Assembly: GCF_002295065.1 (NCBI RefSeq)
Contig: NZ_NSGG01000011.1
Span: 62,001-126,000 of the forward strand
Direction of reading: 5' to 3'
DNA length: 64,000 bases
Source of the DNA: Mesorhizobium sp. WSM3859
Lineage (GTDB): Bacteria > Pseudomonadota > Alphaproteobacteria > Rhizobiales > Rhizobiaceae
Shown here: positions 1-8,670 of the stretch, piece by piece
How positions within the stretch are numbered: position 1 is the stretch's first letter
Layout: each line of letters begins with the position of its first letter
The notes under the pieces: model-generated
What the model was told of the DNA's origin: nothing
Seen by the model: the letters and a program-made list of their open reading frames with translations, nothing else
Database searches by the model: none
Made by a program: the position numbers and the translations under genes

Positions 1-277
1 CACCAAGGGCATGGTCGTCGACGGTAAGCAGGTGCTGATCGGGAGTCACAACTGGAGCAAGCCGGGCGTGACGCTCAACCGCGACGCCTCGCTCATCTTC
101 GCCGATCCTGACATCGCCAATTATTTCGAGGAGGCGTTCGATATCGACTGGCAGCGCGCCAGCCGTATTCGACCACGCGAGTTTAGCCGCGAATCCATCC
201 GTGGGGCCGTTAGCGATGCCCCTCCCCAGGGGTTCATGCGGATTCCGCTGTCGGAGTTGCTCAAGGACGAGGACTAG
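1..277 (+). CDS. Phospholipase D-like domain protein, C-terminal fragment
   Basis: This is the 3' end of a gene that begins outside the window; about 92 codons are present, ending at TAG. The first base completes what would be a His codon, so the fragment opens with H-T-K-G-M-V-V-D followed by GSHNWS. That fits the HxKx4D ... G-S-x-N-x-S signature of the second HKD motif of the phospholipase D superfamily, which hydrolyses phosphodiester bonds through a His nucleophile. The remainder (NRDASLIF, then an acidic tail) is typical of the region after the motif. Whether it acts on lipid or on nucleic acid cannot be told from this fragment. The M15 peptidase gene follows on the same strand after 94 bases. 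Confidence 0.8.
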   Translation, partial: TKGMVVDGKQVLIGSHNWSKPGVTLNRDASLIFADPDIANYFEEAFDIDWQRASRIRPREFSRESIRGAVSDAPPQGFMRIPLSELLKDED

Positions 278-371
278 GCACGAACGAAGGCGAGCGTCGC
301 CGCCGCTTGTCTCCTTTTTGGGTCACGACTGGCGACGCTTTTCAGATCAAAGCCAACTTGGAGGGGAGCCC

Positions 372-2789
372 ATGCCGCCTGTGATCACCGACAACAACTT
401 CCCTGGATCCGATGACGGACTGGCCGTTCCCGTGCGGCGCCTTGTCGATGGCCCTTTCGGGCTTCGCATCGAAAATCTCGATCGAACCGATCCACCAACG
501 CCCTACAAAGCAGGCGGCGTACCGCGCTCCGGCGCCTTTAACACCAACGTGCTGACGCTACCCGTCGGCGGCGGCATGCCCGAGCTTAAGGTGTTGTGCA
601 AGATTTCCGGCTTTGATCCTTCCGCAACGCCGATCCTCTGGCGGCTGCAGACCAGGCATGTGCTGGGGCGCTTTCAGCGCAGTGGCGGCACGAAAAATGA
701 TCCGAGCTACAAGTCCAAGGTCGTGTCGCTCAGCGACGAATGGCGCGGCCAAAGTAGCGCACCAGGCTTCACGCTGTTTGCGAAGAGCGAGGCTGCGGCC
801 GATCATGTCGGCGGCGGCCACGCCATCCTGAGCGTCGCGGTGAAGCCGCCGGGCGCGACCGCTTGGCTGCAGGATTTCACCCATTTGCGCATCGTCGGCG
901 CCAATCCGGACCGTGATGCAGTGAAGGTTTATATCCGTGCAGCGTTACCCAAGCGCGACGCTAATCTCTGGTCGATGCTCGACGCGATCTTCGCCTGGGA
1001 GGCCGGCTACAAGCAGTTCCGTCCCAAGAGTTACTCCGGCGACATATACAAGGGTGTCTCGTTCAAGTGGCCGGCCGATCCTAGCTGGTTTCCGCTTTCA
1101 TCTTTCGACTTCGGCGTCGGACTTTCTCAGTTCACCCACCCCGACCAGTTGACCGCATCGATCGCCTGGGACTGGCGCGACAACATGAGTTCGGGCATCA
1201 ACATCTTTCTCGATGCGCTTCGCTCGAGCCACAAGCCGGGCGTCACCTGGATCGACTGGGCCATTGCCGGCTGGACACGCTATAACGGCAGTGGCGATTA
1301 CGCTGCCAAGCGTGCCAAATCCGATGACGGCAAGCTGGTTTCGACCAAGGCCACTCCGAACAATCTCGATCTTAAGGCCCTCACGTCGAAACTGAAGCTG
1401 ATCAAGGCACCGACTTGGCCGGCCTGGCCAGCCGATACGCTATTTGCCAGCACCACTGCAGTATTTGAAAGCGTTGCCGGGGTTTCGCGCTCAGGCGTCG
1501 AAGCGATCGTCGAAGCAGTCAGCGCCCGGGTGACTGACCGCGACACGCTCCTCTGGGTGTGGCCGCAAATCGAAGCTGAGGTACTCTCGTTCGATTCGCA
1601 CTTGGAAACGCCTCTCTTTCCCGGCATCGACGCGGAACTTGTCGAAGATCTGCGCAGCCAACTCAGCCGAGCGGAACTTCAAAGCGCCCTGCAGCATGCA
1701 CTCGTCACTGCCCTGCAGCAAATCGAGCGCTCAGCGAGCCGAGGAAGAATGTCCGGCCCAACGCTTGAGTCAACGATGGAATTGTCAGATGCCGCGGCCT
1801 CAGGCAGCGCGCAGGCCGAGTGGAACAAACTTTCGATATTCGTCAGGAAAAACATCGGACGCGGTTTTGCGGGATATATAGCGGTCCGAACGAACCTGCT
1901 GAGCCAATTCGGCGCACCCAATGATCCGGATAAGGCGATCAGGCGGATCAATGCTTATTATGGACAGTTAACCGGTGCCGCATTTCCAAAGCCCAACACG
2001 TCGGCGCCTGTACATCCGGATCTCAAGGCGCGCCTCGACAAAGGGAAGGCGCTGGCGGCGGCCAAAAATGCGTCGGCAGCGGTCGCATCCATCGGCAAGA
2101 TCGGCGGATTCAATATCAGACCGAATGCCAACGATGGCAGCAAGCTGAGCTTCCACTCCTTCGGCTGGGCGGTTGATATAGACTGGGATTTCAACCCCAA
2201 TATCAAGAGGGATGCCCTGCCCCTCGGTCTGATAAAGGCGATTACCGGTGTCGATCTCTACGGCCCCGAAAGCACCTCGCTGCGGACGCCTGCAGCGTAT
2301 GACAAAATGTTACCTGCGGCTCAGGTCCTTTCCAAGGCCAACACGGATTTCAAGGCGGCCTTCGCGTCCGCGTCGGGTCTGAAAAGCGCTATGGGTGACG
2401 CCGTCAAGCGGCTTTGCGGGATCGCTCTATCCTCCGTTGACCTGATGACGATCAACGAATTCGCCACTGCACAGCCGCCTAAACTGGACAAGGTCCAAGG
2501 CGTACTCACAGGCCTCGGTGTGGCGTCGGCAAAAGCGAAAGCCGCCGCCAAGCTACTCGTCGATGCGGCAAATCTTTTCCGGCGTGCGGCAACTCAGCAC
2601 ACGCCGATCGCCAACGGGGCGACAGATGCGACAGTAGCCCATTACGGGTTCTTCAATCATGCGCCCGAGTTGGTGGCAGCACTGTCGAGTAGCGAAGGCG
2701 CGGGGCTGCGCTGGCTCGGCGCTGCGATTGGAACCAAGGACTACATGCACTTCGAGTTGTTCCCGCCAGATCAGCCGAAGCTCTTCTGA
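372..2789 (+). CDS. Large protein with C-terminal M15 (VanY-type) peptidase domain
   Basis: An 805-residue protein. I start it at ATG 372 because a good ribosome binding site (GGAGGGGAG) lies just upstream; the frame is open further 5' but that stretch overlaps the previous gene. The C-terminal ~220 residues carry the zinc-ligand pattern of M15 D-Ala-D-Ala carboxypeptidases and endolysins: SFHSFGWAVDID, with H595 and D602 as ligands, and YMHFELF with H793. The expected activity is hydrolysis of peptidoglycan stem peptides. No signal peptide is evident at this start, so export would need another route or lysis. Residues 1 to about 500 are not recognisable to me; they include a Trp-rich stretch and a region around 1760-2000 bp just before the peptidase. 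It could be a lysin or a secreted effector. Confidence 0.6.
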   Translation: MPPVITDNNFPGSDDGLAVPVRRLVDGPFGLRIENLDRTDPPTPYKAGGVPRSGAFNTNVLTLPVGGGMPELKVLCKISGFDPSATPILWRLQTRHVLGRFQRSGGTKNDPSYKSKVVSLSDEWRGQSSAPGFTLFAKSEAAADHVGGGHAILSVAVKPPGATAWLQDFTHLRIVGANPDRDAVKVYIRAALPKRDANLWSMLDAIFAWEAGYKQFRPKSYSGDIYKGVSFKWPADPSWFPLSSFDFGVGLSQFTHPDQLTASIAWDWRDNMSSGINIFLDALRSSHKPGVTWIDWAIAGWTRYNGSGDYAAKRAKSDDGKLVSTKATPNNLDLKALTSKLKLIKAPTWPAWPADTLFASTTAVFESVAGVSRSGVEAIVEAVSARVTDRDTLLWVWPQIEAEVLSFDSHLETPLFPGIDAELVEDLRSQLSRAELQSALQHALVTALQQIERSASRGRMSGPTLESTMELSDAAASGSAQAEWNKLSIFVRKNIGRGFAGYIAVRTNLLSQFGAPNDPDKAIRRINAYYGQLTGAAFPKPNTSAPVHPDLKARLDKGKALAAAKNASAAVASIGKIGGFNIRPNANDGSKLSFHSFGWAVDIDWDFNPNIKRDALPLGLIKAITGVDLYGPESTSLRTPAAYDKMLPAAQVLSKANTDFKAAFASASGLKSAMGDAVKRLCGIALSSVDLMTINEFATAQPPKLDKVQGVLTGLGVASAKAKAAAKLLVDAANLFRRAATQHTPIANGATDATVAHYGFFNHAPELVAALSSSEGAGLRWLGAAIGTKDYMHFELFPPDQPKLF

Positions 2790-2996
2790 GCGCTGTGGGT
2801 TTTTGCGGCACAGATAGAGATGTGCCTTGGTCGCACTCAGGGAACCCTATCTTGAGACCCTTGGACCATGTCGCTAATCGCGCCGGCGGGCAACCAGTTC
2901 GCTGCCGCGATCATTCCTGAGAGATTAATAATCCTCATCATGCATCACTGGCTGGACCAGTTGCTCTACCGTCGCGGCCAGAACGGTGTCCAATGT

Positions 2997-4262
2997 TTAG
3001 GCGTCAGCGGAAAGAGCGGCGGCCTCGCCCAGTTGGATGGTGATTTGAAGCGGAACGGACAAGCGAACGGTGGCGCCTAGATCGGATAAACCGGCAGCGG
3101 CGATCGGTTGTTTCGGCTCGTTTCCCTTTCCTGAGCCGTTTCGCGCGGCAGTGGCCTGGACCTCCCCGGTGCGTTCCCAGTAGCCATGATATGGGCCGCC
3201 CTGTGGCTGCGGATTGCCTTCAAAAGTCACGCCGGCGTCGACAATCCGAGCATCCTTGGCCAGTTCACAGGCAGGCACACCGCAATTGAACTTGAGGTAC
3301 TCGCCCGCAAAATGTAGTCCCATGACTTGACCGGATCCTGGATCGACGATCGCTGATCCTGAATTGCCGCCAAGCGTGGAAGCGTTGTGCAACATCGTGG
3401 GAACGAGCTTGTCGTAACTCTTATAGTCGAGGCGGGCTTGCCGGGCAGTTGCCCCCGAGCCGCCGATGGTTCCGGGCTGCAGGCGCTTGACTTGAAAGAC
3501 ACCGCCGAAGACCTGGTTCGTGACGTCGAGCGGATTGCGCGGGTCGGCTGCCGGATAGCCGATGACAACTATGTCTTGATCGAGCATGTCGTCCGGCGCC
3601 CGCAACGACAGCCGCAGCCGGTCATGCCCCTTGGGCAGATCGTCGATACGAAGCAAAGCCATGTCCCAATAAGGGTGGACCATGACGACCTCCGCGACCG
3701 GGAAGAGGCTTTGCTGCTTTTCGTCGACGTCGCTTTCCGCCTCACTTTCGGCTTCCCTGAGGAAGTCGACCTGCGTCTTCATGTCGGGAATGAGCGAGAT
3801 CCTCCTGCGGCCAAGGCCGGAACTGAACAGCTCCGCCACGTGCCGGTTCGTCATCAGCAGCCCCTCGCCCACCAGAAAGCCTGTGCCGGCATAGGGAAGG
3901 CTCGGATGACCGGGGATCTCGATCCGGCAGACCGCGGCGATAGCCGGCTTGAGAACGGAACGCACCTTATCGCTGTCGATATGTTTCCAGGTGGCGTTGT
4001 CGATGCGGTAGTCGCCACCCTGTATCAGAAACGTGGGCCGCTTGTCGGGAATGATGATCGCCTCCAGGGCGAATGCCTCGGCCTCGTTGAGCGGCTGGCC
4101 CTCCACGATCTTGGTTGCCGCCGCTTCGGCGTGGACCTGCCAACTGCGTGGTATCGTGCCGGATGCCAGGGTGTCGCGCGCTTCAGCCGTGCCTTCAAGC
4201 GCGCCTTGCGGCACGATGGTTCTCAAAAATTCCCGAGCGTTGTCCTGACGTGCGTCCGACAT
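2997..4262 (-). CDS. Trypsin-like serine protease (third gene of the protease run)
   Basis: A 421-residue protein with a complete chymotrypsin-fold triad: H141 in TNRHVAE, D200 in YWDMALLRI and S301 in GGNSGSAI. There is no signal peptide, so it probably acts in the cytoplasm. Residues ~60-115 (PLNEAEAFALEAII... to AVCRIE) form a module that also precedes the protease domain in the neighbouring gene (NLEAVINAV... to SSVAAI). An acidic loop (EAESEAESDVDE, ~171-182) interrupts the protease domain. The start at 4262 is set by GAGGAG about 6 bases upstream. It lies 99 bases downstream of the second protease gene on the same strand and is probably co-transcribed with it. The C-terminal ~80 residues after the triad are low complexity. 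The substrate is unknown. Confidence 0.75.
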   Translation of the reverse strand: MSDARQDNAREFLRTIVPQGALEGTAEARDTLASGTIPRSWQVHAEAAATKIVEGQPLNEAEAFALEAIIIPDKRPTFLIQGGDYRIDNATWKHIDSDKVRSVLKPAIAAVCRIEIPGHPSLPYAGTGFLVGEGLLMTNRHVAELFSSGLGRRRISLIPDMKTQVDFLREAESEAESDVDEKQQSLFPVAEVVMVHPYWDMALLRIDDLPKGHDRLRLSLRAPDDMLDQDIVVIGYPAADPRNPLDVTNQVFGGVFQVKRLQPGTIGGSGATARQARLDYKSYDKLVPTMLHNASTLGGNSGSAIVDPGSGQVMGLHFAGEYLKFNCGVPACELAKDARIVDAGVTFEGNPQPQGGPYHGYWERTGEVQATAARNGSGKGNEPKQPIAAAGLSDLGATVRLSVPLQITIQLGEAAALSADA

Positions 4263-4361
4263 GAATACTCCTCATCGAACCTTCTGTATTACCGCATCTT
4301 CGCCGCCGTTGTTTTGGCCCACACATTCTAGCTTGGTTGCTTGCCCTCGTCGTCAGAATAG

Positions 4362-5510
4362 TTAGTCCCATTGGCCGGACTGTATGGCTTTGATTGCGGG
4401 GTGAGCGGCCCAGGCTGAAAGCAGCACCGCCTCGTTTTGCATCCCCGGGCGACCGAAATAATGTAACCCTATCGGAACGGTGCTGCCCATCGCCACCAGC
4501 GGGCTGCCGGATGAGCCGTTGGTCGTGCTGCAATCATGCGCCAGCACATCGGCATCAAGCTGACCGATAAGCTTGCCTGGACTGAAGCGCTTCGTGCCGT
4601 CGAGAGCGCCGAAGGACAACGCGACGTTTGCGGCGTCGTCCTGGAGGTCCGCGATCGGATGCCCGACCGTATAGACTATCTTGCCGGACCGGTCTCCTTG
4701 CGTTGGCGGCACAAGCTCGAGCTTCAGAGGCTCGGGCATGGCGAACTCCGTCGACGGCGCGATTTGAAAGACGGCAAGGTCCGGATGCTGCGAGGTCTCC
4801 ACGTGGAGCACATCTTCGATGGGCACGCTGATATGCTTGTTCGCATCGCCGATATTGCCGTGCTCGAAGCGGAAGGCTGCGGTGAAACATCGCCCGCTCG
4901 CCATGCGCCAGCGATCCCGCGGGTCGCTCGGCGACAGACCCGGCTTGCGGTAACAGAGGTTAAAAGCAACGTGGGCGTTGGTGACCAACGTGTTTGTCGC
5001 GGCAAGCCACCCGGTGCCGATCGGGGCGCCGTCGATCATGATCGCGGCGACGCTCGAGCAGACCTTTTTGACGCGCACGCGCTCGCCTTCGAACCTATCG
5101 CGCCAAAGACCGTCCAAACCATCGTCGATGGGGCGGATGTTGACTAGATAGTCGTCATCTTCGACATACCAAGAGACGCGCTCGACCGCATTGATGACAG
5201 CTTCGAGGTTGAGAAGTCCATCGGTACTGTCATCACCAAGTCGCCCCCCGCCCTCGGCGACGTGTCGAATTGCCTCGATGCCGCTTGCGACGATCTGCTC
5301 CAGTGAGGTCGCTGAAAGCGTGTTGGACGGACCGTCGAACGGAGAGGCGCGTCTTATCAACGAAGATCCGGCTGCCTCAATTGTCATCGATTCGCCATTC
5401 GGCTTTGTAAGCAACCCTCCCGGCGCGATCTGCTTAAGCCGTTCCTCTAGGCGCGCTGCTTTCGCATCCAGAGATTCTGGATGCCTTGGGCCGGAGCCGC
5501 GAGAGCTCAT
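4362..5510 (-). CDS. Trypsin-like serine protease (second gene of the protease run)
   Basis: A 382-residue protein starting at ATG 5510, which overlaps the stop of the upstream protease gene as ATGA and has AGAGGGG upstream. The longer open frame to 5615 is discarded for that reason. The catalytic triad is visible: H180 in VTNAHVAF, D244 in HPDLAVFQI and S334 in NGSSGSPLV. The first ~90 residues are polar and helical, followed by the shared linker module (~98-158) also found in the next protease gene. No export signal is present. The family (trypsin-like peptidase 2) includes proteases fused or linked to NTP-dependent conflict systems. That matches the divergent STAND NTPase operon here, but its target is unknown. 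Confidence 0.75.
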   Translation of the reverse strand: MSSRGSGPRHPESLDAKAARLEERLKQIAPGGLLTKPNGESMTIEAAGSSLIRRASPFDGPSNTLSATSLEQIVASGIEAIRHVAEGGGRLGDDSTDGLLNLEAVINAVERVSWYVEDDDYLVNIRPIDDGLDGLWRDRFEGERVRVKKVCSSVAAIMIDGAPIGTGWLAATNTLVTNAHVAFNLCYRKPGLSPSDPRDRWRMASGRCFTAAFRFEHGNIGDANKHISVPIEDVLHVETSQHPDLAVFQIAPSTEFAMPEPLKLELVPPTQGDRSGKIVYTVGHPIADLQDDAANVALSFGALDGTKRFSPGKLIGQLDADVLAHDCSTTNGSSGSPLVAMGSTVPIGLHYFGRPGMQNEAVLLSAWAAHPAIKAIQSGQWD

Positions 5511-6580
5511 TGTTTGCCCCTCTGCAAGCTGTCTTGCAAAATGGCTTGGATCGGAATGCCTTGATTGTACCCTCCTGACCTGTTTGCTCCCTGATGCAGG
5601 GAGATCAACGAGCACTTAGGCAGCCGGTAGACGCCTGACCCTGACGTCCCCGCCTCTGTATCCGCGTCGTATCGCACACGCGTCTGTGCGCCGTCATTCT
5701 GGACTGTCTTTCCAAATGAAGCACTCAGACGCTCCTGGCCTGGATAATGCACAACCAATATCGGCACCCCCGCCTCGAATGGATCGATATTGGCTGGCTT
5801 TTCGAAACACCGCTTCTGGCCGTTCGTCAACGCCGGATGCGCCGCAAGCCTCACCAGGGCATAGTCCAGGTCCTTGGTGGGCGATGAAGCGGCAGCCTTG
5901 CCATTGGCAGCCTTCGGACTAAGGGCGATCACCCAGCTTTCACTGGCGGCAAGTGGAGCTACCACACTGGATTTATCAGTGCTTGAATAGCCGAACTCGC
6001 AGGCAAATCCTGCGGGGGGCATCATTCGCTTGCCAGTAAAATCAGGGCCAATCACGGCCTCAAGCACATGGCAATTGGTCAAGACGAGATCTTCGGCGAC
6101 CAGAACGCCGGTGCCTATCGAGCTCCTACTCTCGCCCTGAGGTAGGATGAAGCGACAGGTTGCCTCCTTGATCTCCGCCAAGCGCTTCAAAAGATCATCG
6201 AAATCGACGATTCCGAGCCGGTTGGCGGCGCCCTGAAATTCGAAGCCCTGTATGCCGGAGATGGAAACCTCGGATGCTCCAACTTCCACCAGATCGGCTA
6301 GGTTGCGAAAGGTTACCGACCCAAGTTTGATCAGTTGCAGTCCTTTTACAAGAGACCCTAGCCGCTCATTTTCGACCGCCAGAGCAATGAGATCACTGAG
6401 CCGCTGCGCAGCACTCTCAGCCGCAGGCAGTTCACTATCTTTCCGTGTTAGGGTATCGAGACTGTCACTAGGCCGAAAGCCCATCGAGATAGCACGATCT
6501 ATTTCGGTACGCTTGCAGTTGCGCAACAAGATGCCGGCCAGTACCTTTTGCTTGTCGGGATCGAGCGAATTCCAATCCAT
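5507..6580 (-). CDS. Trypsin-like protease with N-terminal EAD1-like helical domain
   Basis: A 357-residue protein and the first gene of the minus-strand protease run. ATG 6580 is preferred over GTG 6583 because GGAGG then sits 6-7 bases upstream. The protease domain (~140-340) has H171 in LTNCHVLEA, D239 in DLDYALVRL and S313 in GTSGSGV. Residues 1-90 are all-helical, with the layout 'L.P..Q..L...L', an Arg/Asp-rich turn, an aromatic-Arg-Pro, then SAAQRLSDLIALAVENERL. This resembles effector-associated domain 1 (EAD1), a death-like adaptor domain described in bacterial conflict systems. The EAD1 call is by eye. Such domains are thought to recruit effectors to a partner carrying the same fold; no second EAD1 is obvious in the neighbours. 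Confidence 0.7.
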   Translation of the reverse strand: MDWNSLDPDKQKVLAGILLRNCKRTEIDRAISMGFRPSDSLDTLTRKDSELPAAESAAQRLSDLIALAVENERLGSLVKGLQLIKLGSVTFRNLADLVEVGASEVSISGIQGFEFQGAANRLGIVDFDDLLKRLAEIKEATCRFILPQGESRSSIGTGVLVAEDLVLTNCHVLEAVIGPDFTGKRMMPPAGFACEFGYSSTDKSSVVAPLAASESWVIALSPKAANGKAAASSPTKDLDYALVRLAAHPALTNGQKRCFEKPANIDPFEAGVPILVVHYPGQERLSASFGKTVQNDGAQTRVRYDADTEAGTSGSGVYRLPKCSLISLHQGANRSGGYNQGIPIQAILQDSLQRGKQ

Positions 6581-6665
6581 CACACCCTCCGTTGCTTACA
6601 AGACTTGCGCGACCGTTCCCATAGCGTTACACTTTTTAGTGCTACTATCCCAGGAGGGCGGTCGC
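6581..6665. promoter_or_regulatory. Divergent promoter region between protease run and STAND/RiPP operon
   Basis: This 85-base gap separates two divergent gene groups, so it must hold promoters for both. On the plus strand a TACTAT hexamer (6643-6648) could be a -10 box, just ahead of the strong ribosome binding site AGGAGGG (6652-6658). On the minus strand GGAGG serves the first protease gene. No convincing -35 box or operator repeat is visible. Shared control of the two sides is inferred from the geometry alone. Confidence 0.4.
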
Positions 6666-8639
6666 GTGGTGGCCTGGTACGGTCCAAGTATTCAGAGTCA
6701 GTTCAGCCAGGTGCTGGAGCGGGCTTTCCCAGACATTGGCGTGTTTAATGCCATCATCAAAATTGAGCCACGCCCTCCCCTTAACCTTAGTTCAACTATC
6801 GCAAAGCCAGACGAGGATGGAAATTTCCAGGAAGTCGACCGGCCCGCAATTTTGAAAGATATTGCAGCTAAATCATATAAAAATCCGGAAAATATGCAGA
6901 AATGGTTGGAAGTAATTTCCGACAGATTTAAAGGCCAGCCTTTGGTCAAAGAAAAAATAGACAGGCAAATAGATTATCTTACAAAAGAGAAAGAAAAGGG
7001 AGCTTTGTGGATTATTGATGACAGTAATGGAAATATATCGGTATTAAAGAGTGAATTTTCAGACGCGATAAATCTTGAATTGTACGTTACTAAGTATTAT
7101 AGAGAAGACGAGTTTACGTCGATTGCGGACCGAAAAGTCCAGGGAAGTTTCGACGACGAAAGGCCCGACTTTGAATACGCGAAATGCATTGTAATTTCTT
7201 GTATGCAAGGACTTGATGGTCCAGCGGGGCATGTGATCAGAAACATCTTTAATCTGGCTCTTGATGCCGCAAGTGACAGAAGATCGTATCCGAAGATAGC
7301 CTTTATCGGAGCCAACAAAGATCGATGCGATTCATTCTGGAACGAACTTCAGTTGAAATGGGATTTCCAAGTTTTACCGTTTCTATTTTTGTTTAACACC
7401 AAGAATCGGGTCGAGTTAAGAGCGCAGAAAGCGAAAGTGAAGAAATTTTTCTCGACAGCAGAACCAGATGAAGAAGGCGATATAGACATTAAAATACCAT
7501 CAGGTTATGTAGAATTAGGGACAGCAGATGATCAGGTTTTGGCTAAAGAGGGGGTTGCACCGTCAGAGCTCGAGCCCATAGTCGCTTCGCCGCCAGGCGA
7601 CCAGCATAGTCCAAAAGAAACTTTGGTTCCCGCGAATCCAAGCGCCGACACTTCAGGCGTAAAGCCCTTGCCCGCTGAGAACGACCTAGTCATTGTGGTG
7701 GGCGGAAAGATAACTGCCGAAGGCGATCTGGGGCGATTCAACGCGTTGAAGGAGGCGCTGGGCCAGGACAACTCGTTGGCGATCATCGACCCCTGGGATG
7801 ACGGGGGTGAGGAATTAACACTTCATAGCGATCTCCAGGCGAAGTTCGATACGGCAAAAAATCCGCTGTTGATTGAGCATGTCGGCGAGAAGGATTTGGA
7901 AGACAAGGCAACTGCCTTTGAAGATTATCTCCATCTGTGCAGTTTAAGGCCGCTCGGTCTATTGAAATCATTGGTCGCCAGGGCCTCGGAGCGTCGATTG
8001 CTCTGGAAGCCCGACAGCACGCGATCCAGGAGGCAGGACGGAGTTGAAATTAATAATGATACTCCGAAGGACTTCGCACTACTGGTTCGTCGGCGCGCTG
8101 GACTGGAGAAGGCTGAAAGTCCGAAGGCCTTTGTCGCGGTAGAGGAGGTGATCGTCGACGGAAAGTTGGATACCAAGCTCAGGAAGGCGCTCAAGAGGCA
8201 TCTCAGCCTTCTGGTGGGCGGCAACGGAGAACCGCCGGAGGACGAGTGCGTTGTGCCATTCTCATTCCAAGTCGCCGGAACCGATGACCCTTTGTACGAG
8301 GCCGCCCTAAATTTTGGGCGGCGCCCCCAGAAGAACATTGTTGCCACTTGTGATGTTAGCCGGGGGACACGGCGCCTTGAAGACTACCTTACGAGTATCA
8401 CCGCCCGTATCCGCGACGGGGTGGCAAAGGGTTTCCGGGATAAGGGGGACCTGTTTCCAGATCGCATCTTGCACATACTTGTGATGATAGAAGGCAAACG
8501 GCTTGATACCGAACTGACTGACCGTGCCAATGGAAACTGGCGAGTGGTGAAGTTTCGGCAGGAGGCGGGTGAATATCAGCCCGACGAACGTGCTTTCAAT
8601 GGGGCGAAGGCATGGATGAAAGCTCAATTGGACGCCTAG
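6666..8639 (+). CDS. Unrecognised 657-residue protein of the STAND/RiPP operon
   Basis: I do not recognise this protein. The frame is open far upstream, but that part is antisense to the first protease gene. The start is taken as GTG 6666 (second option GTG 6669) from AGGAGGG 8 bases upstream. The product has no signal peptide, no membrane segment and no P-loop. The first ~300 residues are Lys/Glu/Ile/Asn-rich and encoded by visibly AT-rich DNA (about 6840-7520), unlike the GC-rich second half. A low-complexity Pro/Glu/Ala linker (~295-335) separates the two halves. The second half opens with a hydrophobic beta strand (LVIVVGG) and contains alternating alpha/beta segments with LLIEHVG and LHILVMIEG. 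That could be an inactive NTPase or TIR-like fold, which is a guess. It lies 31 bases before the STAND gene. Confidence 0.6.
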   Translation: MVAWYGPSIQSQFSQVLERAFPDIGVFNAIIKIEPRPPLNLSSTIAKPDEDGNFQEVDRPAILKDIAAKSYKNPENMQKWLEVISDRFKGQPLVKEKIDRQIDYLTKEKEKGALWIIDDSNGNISVLKSEFSDAINLELYVTKYYREDEFTSIADRKVQGSFDDERPDFEYAKCIVISCMQGLDGPAGHVIRNIFNLALDAASDRRSYPKIAFIGANKDRCDSFWNELQLKWDFQVLPFLFLFNTKNRVELRAQKAKVKKFFSTAEPDEEGDIDIKIPSGYVELGTADDQVLAKEGVAPSELEPIVASPPGDQHSPKETLVPANPSADTSGVKPLPAENDLVIVVGGKITAEGDLGRFNALKEALGQDNSLAIIDPWDDGGEELTLHSDLQAKFDTAKNPLLIEHVGEKDLEDKATAFEDYLHLCSLRPLGLLKSLVARASERRLLWKPDSTRSRRQDGVEINNDTPKDFALLVRRRAGLEKAESPKAFVAVEEVIVDGKLDTKLRKALKRHLSLLVGGNGEPPEDECVVPFSFQVAGTDDPLYEAALNFGRRPQKNIVATCDVSRGTRRLEDYLTSITARIRDGVAKGFRDKGDLFPDRILHILVMIEGKRLDTELTDRANGNWRVVKFRQEAGEYQPDERAFNGAKAWMKAQLDA

Positions 8640-8670
8640 ACGGGAAAGACAAAACGCGATTTCTCGCCAG

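Noticed and set aside
6252..6665. Upstream extension of the 657-aa protein's reading frame
   Set aside because: It is antisense to the first protease gene, has no family features, and a strong ribosome binding site lies before GTG 6666.
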